64,000 nucleotides of DNA from Gemella haemolysans. GTDB lineage: Bacteria; Bacillota; Bacilli; Staphylococcales; Gemellaceae. Below are positions 36,602 through 46,084 of the stretch, in pieces. The stretch covers positions 1-64,000 of the forward strand of contig NZ_JAQMFS010000057.1 in NCBI RefSeq assembly GCF_028308085.1, in the 5' to 3' direction. Position 1 is the first letter of the stretch, and every line of letters starts with the position of its first letter. The notes below the pieces were generated by a model. The model was given only the letters and a program-made list of their open reading frames with translations, had not been told where the DNA came from and ran no database searches. The position numbers and the translations under genes are program-made.

Positions 36602-37510
36602 ATGTTTGAGGAACAAATTAAAACTGGATTTGTCACTATTATCGGTCGTCCTAATGCTGGTAAATCTACGTTATTAAATAATATATTACAACAAAAAATT
36701 GCAATCATGTCAGATAAACCACAAACAACGAGAAATATTATTAATGGTGTATATACTGACAATGATTCACAAATCGTTTTCATTGATACTCCTGGAATCC
36801 ACAAGCCAAAGCATAGACTTGGAGATTATATGATGAAACTTGCAAGTAGTGCGATTCAAGAGTCAGAGATAGTTTATTTAATTATAAATGCAAGTGAAAA
36901 ATTTGGGCCTGGAGATCAACACTTAATAAATATAGTTAAAGAATTAAAAGTACCAACATTTTTATTAATTAACAAAATAGATTTAATTTCACCGGAGCAA
37001 TTAATTCAAATCATAGAATTTTATAAAGATTTATATGATTTTGTGGAAATAGTTCCAATTTCTGCTCTTAAGTCAATAAATGTAGATAATCTACTAAATA
37101 CAACAAAAAAATACTTGCAACCTAGTTTTAAAATGTATCCCGATGATGTAATTACAGACTCACCTGAGTATTTTGTGATTTCTGAATTTATTAGAGAAAA
37201 AGTTTTACAATTAACAGAACAAGAAATTCCACATTCTATTGCTGTTGTTATTGATCGAATTGAAAAACAACCTGGTAAAAAGAAAAATATCATTGCAACT
37301 ATCGTTGTTGAGAGAAAATCTCAAAAGGGTATGATTATCGGTAAACAAGGTAAAATGATAAAAGAAATTGGTTCTAGAGCAAGAAAAGATATTGAAGTTC
37401 TTCTTGGCGAAAAAATATTCCTAGAATTATGGGTAAAAGTTATTGATAATTGGAGATCAAAACCAAATCAAATTAGAGATTTAGGCTATAGGGATGATAT
37501 CTTTGACTAA
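36602..37510 (+). CDS. era: GTPase Era
   Basis: A 302-residue essential GTPase that binds the 3' end of 16S rRNA in 30S assembly. The G domain has [22 protein letters not shown] and NKIDLI. The KH domain (about 200-302) has [20 protein letters not shown]. It starts 2 bp after ybeY and overlaps recO by 17 bp. Confidence 0.98.
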   Translation: MFEEQIKTGFVTIIGRPNAGKSTLLNNILQQKIAIMSDKPQTTRNIINGVYTDNDSQIVFIDTPGIHKPKHRLGDYMMKLASSAIQESEIVYLIINASEKFGPGDQHLINIVKELKVPTFLLINKIDLISPEQLIQIIEFYKDLYDFVEIVPISALKSINVDNLLNTTKKYLQPSFKMYPDDVITDSPEYFVISEFIREKVLQLTEQEIPHSIAVVIDRIEKQPGKKKNIIATIVVERKSQKGMIIGKQGKMIKEIGSRARKDIEVLLGEKIFLELWVKVIDNWRSKPNQIRDLGYRDDIFD

Positions 37511-38225
37511 TAGAAATTTCATAACGGGGATTATAATTAAAAAAATCCGTTATAAAGATTATCATGAAATTTTACAGGTATTAACTGAACAAGGACATAT
37601 AGAGAGTTTTTTTTATGAAAATGTTCATAAAAGTAAAAAGAAAATTAAGGTTAGTACACCATACGAAGTGAGTATTAACTTTTTCCCTACAAATGGTATG
37701 AATAAAATTACAAATTTGGAAATTGAAAATACATATACCAATATTGTTTATGATGTTATTAAAAATAGTTATGTTTCAAATATGTTGGAATATACATATT
37801 TGGTTAATGATAACTCCTTTAATATTTATAAACTTTTAAAACTTTGTTTAAATACTATTGAAAGTAATGTTTCTGAAAAGCTAGTTGTGAGCTATTTTCT
37901 AGCGAAAATATTAAAAGAGCAAGGTTTTATGTTTAAATATCAAAAAACTGATTATAATTATGTAGGATATAGTTTTCAGAAGAATAGTTTTGTTGATAAG
38001 TTTAATACGGACTACAGTGTCTATGGATTGAATGATCACCTTGTAAAACTTACATACTATCTATCAATTAAAAATATCGATTTTTTGGAAAGTTTAGAAA
38101 TTGAAAATAAAGATTTAATTAGACTCTTTTCATTTTTTAATATGTTGTTTAAAGAATTTATTGGAGTTGAAACGAAATCATATAAAAAAATACTAGAACT
38201 TGAAGAAGTATTAGGTTCTAAATAG
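37494..38225 (+). CDS. recO: DNA repair protein RecO
   Basis: A 243-residue RecO, which helps load RecA on SSB-coated DNA in the RecFOR pathway. The N-terminal OB fold shows [20 protein letters not shown], then a helical domain. The Cys residues that bind zinc in some RecO proteins are absent. The ATG at 37494 overlaps era by 17 bp; a TTG at 37503 is an alternative start. Sequence is less conserved than its neighbours, but position and N-terminus support the call. Confidence 0.9.
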   Translation: MISLTNRNFITGIIIKKIRYKDYHEILQVLTEQGHIESFFYENVHKSKKKIKVSTPYEVSINFFPTNGMNKITNLEIENTYTNIVYDVIKNSYVSNMLEYTYLVNDNSFNIYKLLKLCLNTIESNVSEKLVVSYFLAKILKEQGFMFKYQKTDYNYVGYSFQKNSFVDKFNTDYSVYGLNDHLVKLTYYLSIKNIDFLESLEIENKDLIRLFSFFNMLFKEFIGVETKSYKKILELEEVLGSK

Positions 38226-38238
38226 AAAGAGGCTATGT

Positions 38239-39033
38239 ATGAATAATGCAATAGGAGTATTCGATAGTGGAGTAGGTGGATTAACGGTTGCTCGAGAAAT
38301 AATGAGACAACTTCCTAATGAAACTATTTATTATTTCGGTGATGTGAAAAATTGCCCGTACGGAGATAAAACTAGGGAAGAGATAATTAAATATACGGAT
38401 AGAGCTGTGAAATATTTAATTGATAAAGGTGTAAAATTGGTTGTATTAGCATGTAATACAGCAACGGCAGCAGCACTTAATTATCTTCAAGATAAATATG
38501 ACATACCGATAATAGGAGTAGTACAGCCTGGGGCAAGACGTGCAATCCAGGCTACTGAGAATAATAAGGTTCTTGTTTTAGGTACTAAATTCACTGCAAA
38601 ATCAAAAGTTTATGATATTGAAATTGAGAATATTAATTCTGATATTCAAGTCGTTGATAAAGCTTGTCCTGCTTTTGTACCTTTTATTGAATCAGAAGGT
38701 AACGTTGATAAAGATGCAACAAAGACGATTATACATGAAACTTTGGAGAACACACGTAATTTAGGAGTAGATACAGTTGTTTTAGGTTGCACGCATTATC
38801 CAATTTTAAAAAAAGATATTGAAGAATATTATGGTAATAATATTAAGGTTATTTCTTCAGGGAGAGAAGCTGCTCGAGAAGTTAGCTCTGTATTAGGGTA
38901 TACAAAGTTACATCAGAAGAAATCTAATAAGAAAGAGCATAGATTTTTCATATCAGAAGATAGTGATAACTTTAATAATATAGCTTCGAAATGGTTGAAT
39001 AAAGAAATCATTGCAGAAGTAGTAGATTTATAG
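38239..39033 (+). CDS. murI: Glutamate racemase
   Basis: A 264-residue racemase that provides D-glutamate for peptidoglycan. It starts with IGVFDSGVGGLTVAREIMRQ. The two catalytic Cys are in VLACNTATAAALNYL and VVLGCTHYPIL. Located 13 bp after recO and 9 bp before the rdgB-like gene; a murI-rdgB pair is common in Firmicutes. Confidence 0.97.
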   Translation: MNNAIGVFDSGVGGLTVAREIMRQLPNETIYYFGDVKNCPYGDKTREEIIKYTDRAVKYLIDKGVKLVVLACNTATAAALNYLQDKYDIPIIGVVQPGARRAIQATENNKVLVLGTKFTAKSKVYDIEIENINSDIQVVDKACPAFVPFIESEGNVDKDATKTIIHETLENTRNLGVDTVVLGCTHYPILKKDIEEYYGNNIKVISSGREAAREVSSVLGYTKLHQKKSNKKEHRFFISEDSDNFNNIASKWLNKEIIAEVVDL

Positions 39034-39042
39034 GAGAAAGTA

Positions 39043-39627
39043 ATGAAAGAATTAATTTTAGCATCTAATAATGCTCACAAAGTAGAAGAAATTAAAAGTA
39101 TATTAGAAGATTATAGTATCTTAACTCTTAAGGATATTAACTACACAAAAGAAATAGTAGAAGATGGTTCTACATTTGAAGAGAATGCATTAATTAAAGC
39201 TCGAACAATATGTAAATACTCTGGTAAAACTGCTATTTCTGATGACAGTGGATTAAGTGTTGACCTACTTGATGGGAGACCCGGTGTATATTCTGCAAGA
39301 TATTCTAAAGAACAAACTGATGAAAAAAATATAGAAAAAGTTCTTTTAGAGTTAAATGGACAAAAATCAAAAGCTAAATTTGTTTCAGTTATAGCTCTTG
39401 TAAAACCTGATGGAACAGAATTAACTTTTAGAGGTGAGTGCCATGGCGAAATTATTTTTGAAAAACGTGGTACAAATGGTTTTGGATATGATCCAATCTT
39501 CTATGTTCCATCTTTAGATAAAACTTTTGCAGAGTTAAGTGCTGAACAAAAAAATAGTATTAGTCATAGAAAACAATCATTAGAAAAATTTTCTCAATAT
39601 TTGAAAGAAGAAAGTGATGAAAACTAG
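39043..39627 (+). CDS. rdgB: XTP/dITP diphosphatase (RdgB/HAM1 family)
   Basis: A 194-residue house-cleaning enzyme that hydrolyses ITP, dITP and XTP. The motifs are LASNNAHKVEEIK at the N-terminus, AISDDSGLSVDLLDGRPGVYSARY in the middle, and GTNGFGYDPIFYVP with SHRKQSLEKF at the end. It overlaps the ferredoxin gene by 14 bp. Confidence 0.97.
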   Translation: MKELILASNNAHKVEEIKSILEDYSILTLKDINYTKEIVEDGSTFEENALIKARTICKYSGKTAISDDSGLSVDLLDGRPGVYSARYSKEQTDEKNIEKVLLELNGQKSKAKFVSVIALVKPDGTELTFRGECHGEIIFEKRGTNGFGYDPIFYVPSLDKTFAELSAEQKNSISHRKQSLEKFSQYLKEESDEN

Positions 39628-39829
39628 AATTATTCGTGAAGATTGTATTGCTTGTGGAAATTGTAATGCTATCTGTCCTGATATATATGATTATGACGAA
39701 GATGGAATTGCGTATTGTATTATAGATGAAAATAATATGACGGAAGTAGTTCCAGAAAAATATAGAAGTTTGGTTCTTGATGCACAAGTAAATTGTCCTA
39801 CTGAGGCAGTTTATGTAGAAGAGGACTAG
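39614..39829 (+). CDS. fer: Ferredoxin, single 4Fe-4S cluster
   Basis: A 71-residue ferredoxin for low-potential electron transfer. Cluster ligands are in CIACGNCNAICPD (C-x2-C-x2-C) and the fourth Cys is in NCPTEAV. An additional Cys follows the third ligand (NAIC), where the single-cluster bacillar type usually has Ala or Pro. The PDIYDYDEDGIAY stretch is typical of that type. It starts inside the end of rdgB and is followed by ftsK. Confidence 0.93.
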   Translation: MMKTRIIREDCIACGNCNAICPDIYDYDEDGIAYCIIDENNMTEVVPEKYRSLVLDAQVNCPTEAVYVEED

Positions 39830-39842
39830 AAAGGAGAGAAGA

Positions 39843-42152
39843 TTGAGCAATAAAAAAACAAAAAAATCCAAAAAAACAAATGGAACAAAAAAATCCACTA
39901 ACTCCAAAGGTAAAAAAGGTGCTACAAAGAAAAATCCTAAGAAAAATATAATTCCAGTTTTAACTAAAGAAACATACAGAGGATTGTATTTTGTAATTTC
40001 TGTTCTTATTATAATTTTATCTGTTCTTCAGATGGGATTTGTAGGTAGATTTTTCGATTCATTATTTAAATATCTATTTGGTAGCTTTAGCTACATATTA
40101 TATATAATTATAGTAGCTACACCAATTTATTATATAATGAATAAGAAAATCAAAACACCCGCTATTGTAGTAACGCTTTTAGTGTTGATAGATTTCTTAT
40201 TCCAGTTAATACTAGTAGGCAATGCAGAAAGTACTTATATTAGTTTTACGGAGATATATAATGGTAAAGTATTAACTTATGGCGGTGGACTAATATCTTA
40301 CTATCCAGTTAAATTTTTAATATACTTATTATCATACTATGGATCTTTATTAGTAGTTATATCAGCAATTATTACATCTATATTCTTATATTTTAATATA
40401 AATCATAGAACTCTTGTTTTAAGATTAAAGCATCAAATTGTGGATGCTTTTGACAAAAATGAGTATGTAGATGAAGAACATGACGAGTGTCTTGAATTTG
40501 ATGAAGAAATAATAGACGATTATAATTATGTAGATACAAAAAAAGAAAATTCTAATGAACAAAGATATAATAATATCAAAGACAAAGATTTAGTAGTAGA
40601 TATTAGAGAGTTTAAAGAAGAACCTGGGGAAGAACTTGTACAAAGAGTTACAAGAAAACAAGCTAAGTCAAAAGAAGTTAAAAGTGTTGATGTTGTCGAG
40701 GAATCTTTAAATGAAGGAGTATCTGAAGAATCATATGATAATTATCAACTACCTCCAATTACATTACTTAATAGTCCAGTTAAAAAACAAACAATAACTA
40801 AGGGTGATGTAGTTGAAAAATCTAAAATATTACAAAGTACATTTAATAACTTTGGTATTGAGGTGAAAATAGTTAAAGCAATAGTAGGTCCTTCTATTAC
40901 ACAATTTCAAATTTTACCAACTCCGGGAACAAAGGTTAGTAAAATTGTAAATTTAAGCAATGATATTGCGCTGAATCTTGCAGCTAAAGATGTACGTATT
41001 GAAGCACCAATTCCTGGTAAGTCATTAATTGGTATTGAAATTCCAAATACAGTAAATGAATTAGTAACAATGAAGGAAGTATTTGTAAATGATGAGGATA
41101 ACTCTCCTCTATCAGTTGCCTTGGGGAAAGATGTATCTGGTGAATCAATTTTTACAAGAATCGATAAAACACCGCACTTATTAATTGCAGGTTCAACAGG
41201 TAGTGGTAAATCAGTATGTGTTAACACGATAATTACAAGTATATTACTAAAAAATAAACCAGATAAAGTAAAATTAATAATGATAGACCCAAAAATGGTA
41301 GAATTATCAATATATGATGGAATTCCGCATCTATTAACATCAGTTGTAACTGATCCAATAAAAGCTGCTGATGTACTTCATAAAGTAGTTTTAGAAATGG
41401 AAAATAGATATCGAGAGTTTGCTAGAGCACGAGTTAGAAATATGGAAGGCTATAATAAAATAGCAGCAAAAGATCCAGATTATAAAGAACTACCGTATAT
41501 AGTAGTTATTATTGATGAATTGGCTGACTTGATGATGGTGTCATCTAAAGAAGTAGAAGAATCGATTGCACGAATAGCCCAGAAAGCACGTGCTGCAGGA
41601 ATTCATATGATTATAGCTACTCAAAGACCGTCTGTAGATGTTATAACAGGAGTAATTAAAACAAATATACCTTCAAGAATAGCATTTGCAGTAAGTTCAA
41701 GTATTGATTCAAGAACAATTCTAGATAAGTCAGGAGCTGAAACCTTACTTGGTAAAGGTGATATGCTTTACTTATCAGCTGATTCAAGTAAACCTGTACG
41801 TATCCAAGGAGCCTTTCTTTCAGATGAGGAAGTAGAAAAAGTAGTAGATTATGTTAAGAGCCAGTCAGAGGCCCAATATGATCCAAATATGACACCAAGT
41901 GAAGTAACTTCACAAGGTAGTGGTAGTTCATCAGCAGATGACATAGATCCACTGTATAAAGAAGTATTACTATTTATAGCAAAAACACAAAAAGCTTCAG
42001 CTTCACTTTTACAACGTAGATTTAAAATTGGATACAATAGAGCAGCTAGAATAATAGATATGCTTGAAGAAGACGGTTATATTGGTCCAGTTGATGGGAG
42101 TAAGCCTAGAAAAGTATTTTTAGAGAAGGAGTTTGCAGAAGATTACGAATAA
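39843..42152 (+). CDS. ftsK: DNA translocase FtsK/SpoIIIE
   Basis: A 769-residue hexameric DNA pump that clears the chromosome terminus from the septum. It has a Lys-rich start, about four membrane helices (about 35-190), an acidic linker, the RecA-like motor with Walker A IAGSTGSGKSVCVN and Walker B VVIIDELADLMM, and a C-terminal gamma winged helix (about 700-765; SASLLQRRFKIGYNRAARII) that reads orienting sequences. TTG start. It lies about 2.4 kb from xerS, its expected partner in dimer resolution. Confidence 0.96.
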   Translation: MSNKKTKKSKKTNGTKKSTNSKGKKGATKKNPKKNIIPVLTKETYRGLYFVISVLIIILSVLQMGFVGRFFDSLFKYLFGSFSYILYIIIVATPIYYIMNKKIKTPAIVVTLLVLIDFLFQLILVGNAESTYISFTEIYNGKVLTYGGGLISYYPVKFLIYLLSYYGSLLVVISAIITSIFLYFNINHRTLVLRLKHQIVDAFDKNEYVDEEHDECLEFDEEIIDDYNYVDTKKENSNEQRYNNIKDKDLVVDIREFKEEPGEELVQRVTRKQAKSKEVKSVDVVEESLNEGVSEESYDNYQLPPITLLNSPVKKQTITKGDVVEKSKILQSTFNNFGIEVKIVKAIVGPSITQFQILPTPGTKVSKIVNLSNDIALNLAAKDVRIEAPIPGKSLIGIEIPNTVNELVTMKEVFVNDEDNSPLSVALGKDVSGESIFTRIDKTPHLLIAGSTGSGKSVCVNTIITSILLKNKPDKVKLIMIDPKMVELSIYDGIPHLLTSVVTDPIKAADVLHKVVLEMENRYREFARARVRNMEGYNKIAAKDPDYKELPYIVVIIDELADLMMVSSKEVEESIARIAQKARAAGIHMIIATQRPSVDVITGVIKTNIPSRIAFAVSSSIDSRTILDKSGAETLLGKGDMLYLSADSSKPVRIQGAFLSDEEVEKVVDYVKSQSEAQYDPNMTPSEVTSQGSGSSSADDIDPLYKEVLLFIAKTQKASASLLQRRFKIGYNRAARIIDMLEEDGYIGPVDGSKPRKVFLEKEFAEDYE

Positions 42153-42156
42153 AAAA

Positions 42157-42182
42157 GTTTACATAAATAATATTATGTAAAC
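42157..42182. repeat. Palindrome GTTTACATAA-n6-TTATGTAAAC (1 of 3)
   Basis: Perfect 10-bp arms (42157-42166 and 42173-42182) directly behind ftsK. No T-run follows on the + strand. The same arms occur at 44260-44284 and 49175-49200. Confidence 0.75.
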
Positions 42183-42215
42183 TACGAATGATAATATTAA
42201 GAGAGGTAAATTAAA

Positions 42216-42983
42216 TTGAGAAAAAATAATAAAGTACTAGTTGGATTATTGATAATCGTACTTTTAGCGGTTATCGGACTATCTGCTTATGCTTATCAAA
42301 AACAAAAAGCTTTAAATAATGTTAAACCAAAAGTTACAGAAACTAAGAAAGAAGATTCTAAATTTGAAAAAATAATAAAAGAAAGTTCTAGTAACTTTAA
42401 TAAAGAAAATGAATTAAGTAAGAAAATTGATATACTAAAAAATCTATTAACTTATAAAGATGAAATAAGTAAAGAGAATAAAGATAAACTTAACGAACAA
42501 TTTAATTCTCAAGTCAAAGAGATGAGAGAAAAAATTAAAAATAGTTTAAAAGATAAAATTAGTTCTCTAACAGTTACTAATGAAGATAAAACTAATACTG
42601 AAAAAATTACTAATGTTAAAAAAGAGCTTACTGAACTACAAACTTTAGTAGATAAAGAAAAAGAATCAATTTTTGAAAAAGATGAGGACTACAATGATAT
42701 TTCTCAACTAATTAAAACAAATCTTGCAACTACTGAAGTAACACAAACAGCTACAACAACAAATAATAGTAATACAACTACTGAACAGGCTCAACATACT
42801 CAGGTAGTTGAAGTACCAACTCCTCAAAGATCACGAGGAACGACTACTTATACTCCTCCAAGAGTGCAAAATAGTCCAACAGCCCCTTCTAGAAACTCTG
42901 ATTCAAGTGCTACTGTTACACCACCTGCACCAGTAACACCAACTACACCAGCAGTTAGTGAAACAACAGGAACAAGTGAATAA
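42216..42983 (+). CDS. Membrane-anchored Thr/Pro-rich protein of unknown function
   Basis: A 255-residue protein I do not recognise. It starts with a basic end and one membrane helix (about 8-27, LLIIVLLAVIGLSAYAY). A Lys/Glu-rich helical stretch follows (about 35-170), likely coiled coil. The last 80 residues are rich in Thr, Pro and Ser, as in wall-spanning linkers. There is no LPxTG or recognisable enzyme domain. TTG start after GAGAGGT. It has its own terminator. It may be an outward-facing structural protein, but that is inference from composition. Confidence 0.8.
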   Translation: MRKNNKVLVGLLIIVLLAVIGLSAYAYQKQKALNNVKPKVTETKKEDSKFEKIIKESSSNFNKENELSKKIDILKNLLTYKDEISKENKDKLNEQFNSQVKEMREKIKNSLKDKISSLTVTNEDKTNTEKITNVKKELTELQTLVDKEKESIFEKDEDYNDISQLIKTNLATTEVTQTATTTNNSNTTTEQAQHTQVVEVPTPQRSRGTTTYTPPRVQNSPTAPSRNSDSSATVTPPAPVTPTTPAVSETTGTSE

Positions 42984-42987
42984 ATTT

Positions 42988-43025
42988 TTAAAAACAGGAT
43001 AATATACAACATTATCCTGTTTTTG
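42988..43025 (+). terminator. Terminator of the Thr/Pro-rich protein gene
   Basis: A 14-bp stem (about 42989-43002 with 43011-43024) ends in a T-run. Confidence 0.9.
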
Positions 43026-43099
43026 TTATTGTAGCATATTACAGAATATGTTATAATTATAATGAATTTAAATTTATGCAAGAAGGGTAAGTAATAATA

Positions 43100-43669
43100 A
43101 TGAATCTACCAAATAAAATAACATTATTTAGAACAATATTAATACCTATATTTATAGTATTTTTATTATATAATATGGGAGGTAGTATTTCTATCCTAGG
43201 TGGTCGAAATATAACCCTTAATATTTTCATAGCAGCATTAATTTTTATGTTTGCATCATTCACAGATTTTATTGATGGATATCTTGCTAGAAAATATAAT
43301 TTAGTGACTAATATGGGTAAATTCTTAGATCCATTAGCAGATAAACTTCTAGTTGGAAGTGCCTTTATTGTAATGGTTGAATTAGGATTAATGCACAGTT
43401 GGATGGTAGTGGTTGTAATTGCTAGAGAATTTGCAGTTACGGGACTTAGACTTCTGGCTGTAGAAAAAGGGGAAGTAATACCCGCAGGAATTCTAGGTAA
43501 ACTAAAAACTATTAGCCAATTATTAGCTATTATTCTAATTTTATTAGGCAATCCGATATTTAACAGTATTGGCTTTGAACTAGATTATATTCTATTATGG
43601 ATTTCTGTAATATTGACTATTTTATCAGGATTGGAATATTTCAAAAATTCTTTACATGTATTTAAATAA
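43100..43669 (+). CDS. pgsA: CDP-diacylglycerol--glycerol-3-phosphate 3-phosphatidyltransferase
   Basis: A 189-residue integral membrane enzyme making phosphatidylglycerol phosphate. The CDP-alcohol phosphotransferase motif is visible in DFIDGYLARKYNLVTNMGKF followed by LDPLADK. It has four to six membrane helices. In Bacilli pgsA usually precedes cinA and recA, but here it is followed by a terminator and a GrpB-family gene. Confidence 0.96.
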   Translation: MNLPNKITLFRTILIPIFIVFLLYNMGGSISILGGRNITLNIFIAALIFMFASFTDFIDGYLARKYNLVTNMGKFLDPLADKLLVGSAFIVMVELGLMHSWMVVVVIAREFAVTGLRLLAVEKGEVIPAGILGKLKTISQLLAIILILLGNPIFNSIGFELDYILLWISVILTILSGLEYFKNSLHVFK

Positions 43670-43706
43670 TGTTAGTGATAGGATTTCCTGTCCTAACATT
43701 TTTTTA
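43668..43706 (+). terminator. pgsA terminator
   Basis: AATGTTAG (43668-43675) pairs with CTAACATT (43693-43700), with further pairing inside, followed by a run of T. Confidence 0.88.
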
Positions 43707-43733
43707 TGGTAAAATTAGAAAGGTGTGATTATA

Positions 43734-44273
43734 TTGGATAATATTCTGAAAGATGAGTGTTTTAAGAAAAGATATCCTATTATTTTAGTATGTCATAATA
43801 ATAAATGGATAGAATGGTATAAAGGAATGGAAGTAAAATTATCAAAATTACTTAAAGATATACCAGTAAATATTTATCATATTGGAAGTTCTGCAATACC
43901 AAATATAAAATCAAAAAATATAATTGATATACTTATAGAAACTATTGATGATAGAAATTTTGGTAATATAGTTAAAATTCTTTCTAAAGAATGGGAATTA
44001 CGTTGGAATGAAGACGATAGAGCTTTTTTAGTTAAAGGATATGGTGAGAAAGGTTTTCTAGATAGAGTATTTCATCTTCATATAAGAAAAAAAGGCGATA
44101 TTACTGAAGTAGAATTCAAAAATATATTATTAGAATATCCAGAAGTTGCAAAGAAATATGAGGCTTTAAAGTTAAAACTAGAAAAAGAATATAAATTTGA
44201 TAGAGAAAGATATACTGAAGGTAAAACAGAATTTATAGATAATATTATAAGAGAATACAGTTTACATAAATAA
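43734..44273 (+). CDS. GrpB family protein (UPF0157)
   Basis: A 179-residue nucleotidyltransferase-like protein. The family motif is YHIGSSAIPNIKSKNIIDIL near 45-65, followed by the HLHIRKKGD region. The molecular function of the family is not settled. The TTG at 43734 is preferred because AAAGGTG lies 8 bp upstream; a GTG at 43725 falls inside that site. Its stop codon lies inside a long palindrome, and it is the last + strand gene before the orientation switch. Confidence 0.88.
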   Translation: MDNILKDECFKKRYPIILVCHNNKWIEWYKGMEVKLSKLLKDIPVNIYHIGSSAIPNIKSKNIIDILIETIDDRNFGNIVKILSKEWELRWNEDDRAFLVKGYGEKGFLDRVFHLHIRKKGDITEVEFKNILLEYPEVAKKYEALKLKLEKEYKFDRERYTEGKTEFIDNIIREYSLHK

Positions 44274-44295
44274 TTTTATGTAAACTGTATTCTCT
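44250..44295. terminator. 21-bp perfect palindrome, bidirectional terminator (2 of 3 GTTTACATAA elements)
   Basis: Perfect 21-bp arms (44250-44270 and 44275-44295) around a 4-nt loop. It contains the GTTTACATAA/TTATGTAAAC core at 44260-44284. It covers the stop codons of both convergent genes, which is typical of a shared terminator. Confidence 0.85.
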
Positions 44296-44536
44296 ATTTT
44301 ACTTCTTTTTTATTGAAATAATTATATAATCCGTGAATAGCAACTATTGACCAAACACCTTCTAGTAAAACAAATCCCCATTGTTTACCTATAAAGGCAT
44401 CAATACCAAGAATTAATGCTCCGATAGCATTTAGTAATAAATAACTAAGTGATGTAGTTTTAAGTTTTCCTAATTGACTAAATACAAAGCCTATAAGAAT
44501 CAAGAGTGATCCTAAAACTTGTACAATAATCCCCAT
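44294..44536 (-). CDS. Small membrane protein, CBU_0592-like
   Basis: An 80-residue protein with three predicted membrane helices (about 3-20, 28-48 and 54-72; LLLNAIGALILGIDAFIGKQ in the middle). It resembles the CBU_0592 family of small membrane proteins of unknown function. It has an AGGT-type ribosome site and is the first gene of the leftward block. Its stop lies in the shared palindrome. Confidence 0.82.
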   Translation of the reverse strand: MGIIVQVLGSLLILIGFVFSQLGKLKTTSLSYLLLNAIGALILGIDAFIGKQWGFVLLEGVWSIVAIHGLYNYFNKKEVK

Positions 44537-44599
44537 TTTTTACCTCCATAATATATAATAACTTTTATATTTTAACTTAATTGGAGATATATTGCAATA

Positions 44600-45646
44600 C
44601 TAATCATCTAATTTATCAATAGATTGTTTAATTATTTTTTTAGATTCGTTAATGTATAGCATTGAAGTATCACTGTTAGAGTGTCCCATTTGAGTCATAA
44701 TGATTGGTATATTACCGTTTGTTTTTAATGCTAATTTAGTACCGTAACTATGTCTTAGTTTATGTGGTGACATTGGAACGTTAAATGCATCGGTGTATTT
44801 CATAACCAGTTTTTGAATGGCTCTTATTGATAATCCAGTTCTGTTTCTACTGATGAAAACAAAGTCTTCTCTATTAAGTTTAAAAGGTAGGGAAGTAATA
44901 TACTCATTAATCCTGTCTAAGGCGGATTTAGTTATTATAACTGTGTCTACTTTATTACCTTTTCTAATAACGTTTATCTCACTATTTAGAAAATCTATAT
45001 CTTTAACCTTTAAATTAGCAAGTTCATTGACACGAATACCACTTTTTAAAAATAGCGTTAATATCGCAAGATCTCGTGCTTTATCACGTAAAAAGAACGT
45101 TTTTCCATGATTTGATAAAGTTTTCTCATACTCAAATTCAACATACTGCAAGAATTCTTCGTCCTGAGAGTCTAAAAAAATCTTTTCAGAAATTTTCTTT
45201 GATCTTGATGATAAAGTCTCTTTCACACGATTAATAGGTATCTTAAGCATTACATTTCGCTCAAAATAAGCTCGTCCTTGTTCATTTTCACTTGTAACAG
45301 TAAGGAACTTATATAAAGACCTCATAGCAGCCTTATAATTGTTAACAGTCGTTTGACTTCGATATTTTCCATTAACTTGTTCACGAGAAAGAGATTTAAA
45401 ATAACTTTCCATTTCTTTTTTAGATATATTTTCTAAAGTAGATAGTTCAACTTCTTTTATATTTTCTGCATCTGAAATTGTTTCTCTAATAGTCCAATTT
45501 AGAAAGTTCTTATAGGTTTCTAAATATCTATGTAAAGTAAGTGGTGATAAATTATCATAATACGTGTCGATGAAGTCTTCTATATAATCTGGGAATTCAG
45601 GAAGTATTTTATTTATTTTTTGTTTATAATAATCACGTTGATTCAT
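44600..45646 (-). CDS. xerS: Tyrosine recombinase XerS
   Basis: A 348-residue XerS-type recombinase that resolves chromosome dimers alone, replacing XerC/XerD. The N-terminal domain has LENISKKEMESYFKSL, close to streptococcal XerS. Catalytic residues are all present: Arg in SGIRVNELANL, Lys in the RKGNK hairpin, His and Arg in HKLRHSYGTKL, His in MGHSNSDTS and Tyr in MLYINE. AAGGAG lies 15 bp before the ATG, longer than usual, and no alternative start is in frame. The locus, next to the orientation switch and a dif-like site, matches the terminus position of xerS in streptococci. Confidence 0.93.
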   Translation of the reverse strand: MNQRDYYKQKINKILPEFPDYIEDFIDTYYDNLSPLTLHRYLETYKNFLNWTIRETISDAENIKEVELSTLENISKKEMESYFKSLSREQVNGKYRSQTTVNNYKAAMRSLYKFLTVTSENEQGRAYFERNVMLKIPINRVKETLSSRSKKISEKIFLDSQDEEFLQYVEFEYEKTLSNHGKTFFLRDKARDLAILTLFLKSGIRVNELANLKVKDIDFLNSEINVIRKGNKVDTVIITKSALDRINEYITSLPFKLNREDFVFISRNRTGLSIRAIQKLVMKYTDAFNVPMSPHKLRHSYGTKLALKTNGNIPIIMTQMGHSNSDTSMLYINESKKIIKQSIDKLDD

Positions 45647-46051
45647 TGGTATTACTAGATTCTCCTTAAGTTTATTAATTATACATATAATATGTATTAT
45701 ACGAACAAATATATTATATCATATTTATAAGTTTCTTTCAATACAGTTCAATCCCCTTATTTCGATATATTATTGAAAATTGATTTTTTCTATTTTTAAA
45801 TTATCTTTATATATCATTTCTACCGAATATTATAAAGAATTATTGACTATATTTGTAATGTAATCTGTATTTTAAAATCTTTGAAAAAATGACCTATTTA
45901 AACGCCATATAAGCGTCGAAAAAAAATTTTTAATACAATTACTCCAAAATGACATATAACCTCTTAAAATTGATTTAAATGCCTAATTTGACATTCTCAC
46001 CTAATTTAGTACATATTTTATCTGATTTCTATATATATTTATTAATATAAT
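45647..46051. other. AT-rich gap behind xerS: candidate terminus region
   Basis: About 400 bp without a gene. It contains a likely xerS promoter (TATAAT on the minus strand, about 45690-45695), a short palindrome TACATATAATATGTA near 45674-45688, a dif-like sequence at 45771-45800 and a small inverted repeat ACGC/GCGT near 45902-45916. No ORF or RNA gene is recognisable. Confidence 0.5.
45771..45800 (-). other. Candidate dif-SL-like recombination site
   Basis: On the minus strand the sequence contains GAAAAAATC followed by AATTTTCAAT, resembling from memory the core of streptococcal dif-SL (GAAAAACTATAATTTTC), with the centre one base shorter. It lies about 125 bp upstream of xerS in the same orientation. 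The match is recalled, not computed, and A+T richness makes chance matches likely. Confidence 0.35.
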
Positions 46052-46084
46052 GTAAAAAGCTATCTAAGTTTCCTTAGATAGCTT
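46052..46084 (-). terminator. rpmB terminator
   Basis: A perfect 12-bp stem (46057-46068 with 46073-46084) with a 4-nt loop. On the minus strand the hairpin is followed by a T-run. Confidence 0.92.

Noticed and set aside
43057-43551. Long leftward ORF of 164 codons opposite pgsA.
   Set aside because: It is the antisense shadow of the well-supported pgsA gene and has no ribosome site or recognisable domain.
44600-45646. Tyrosine recombinase as integrase of a mobile element.
   Set aside because: The sequence matches XerS, there are no attachment-site repeats, excision genes or cargo, and the neighbours are ordinary chromosome genes.
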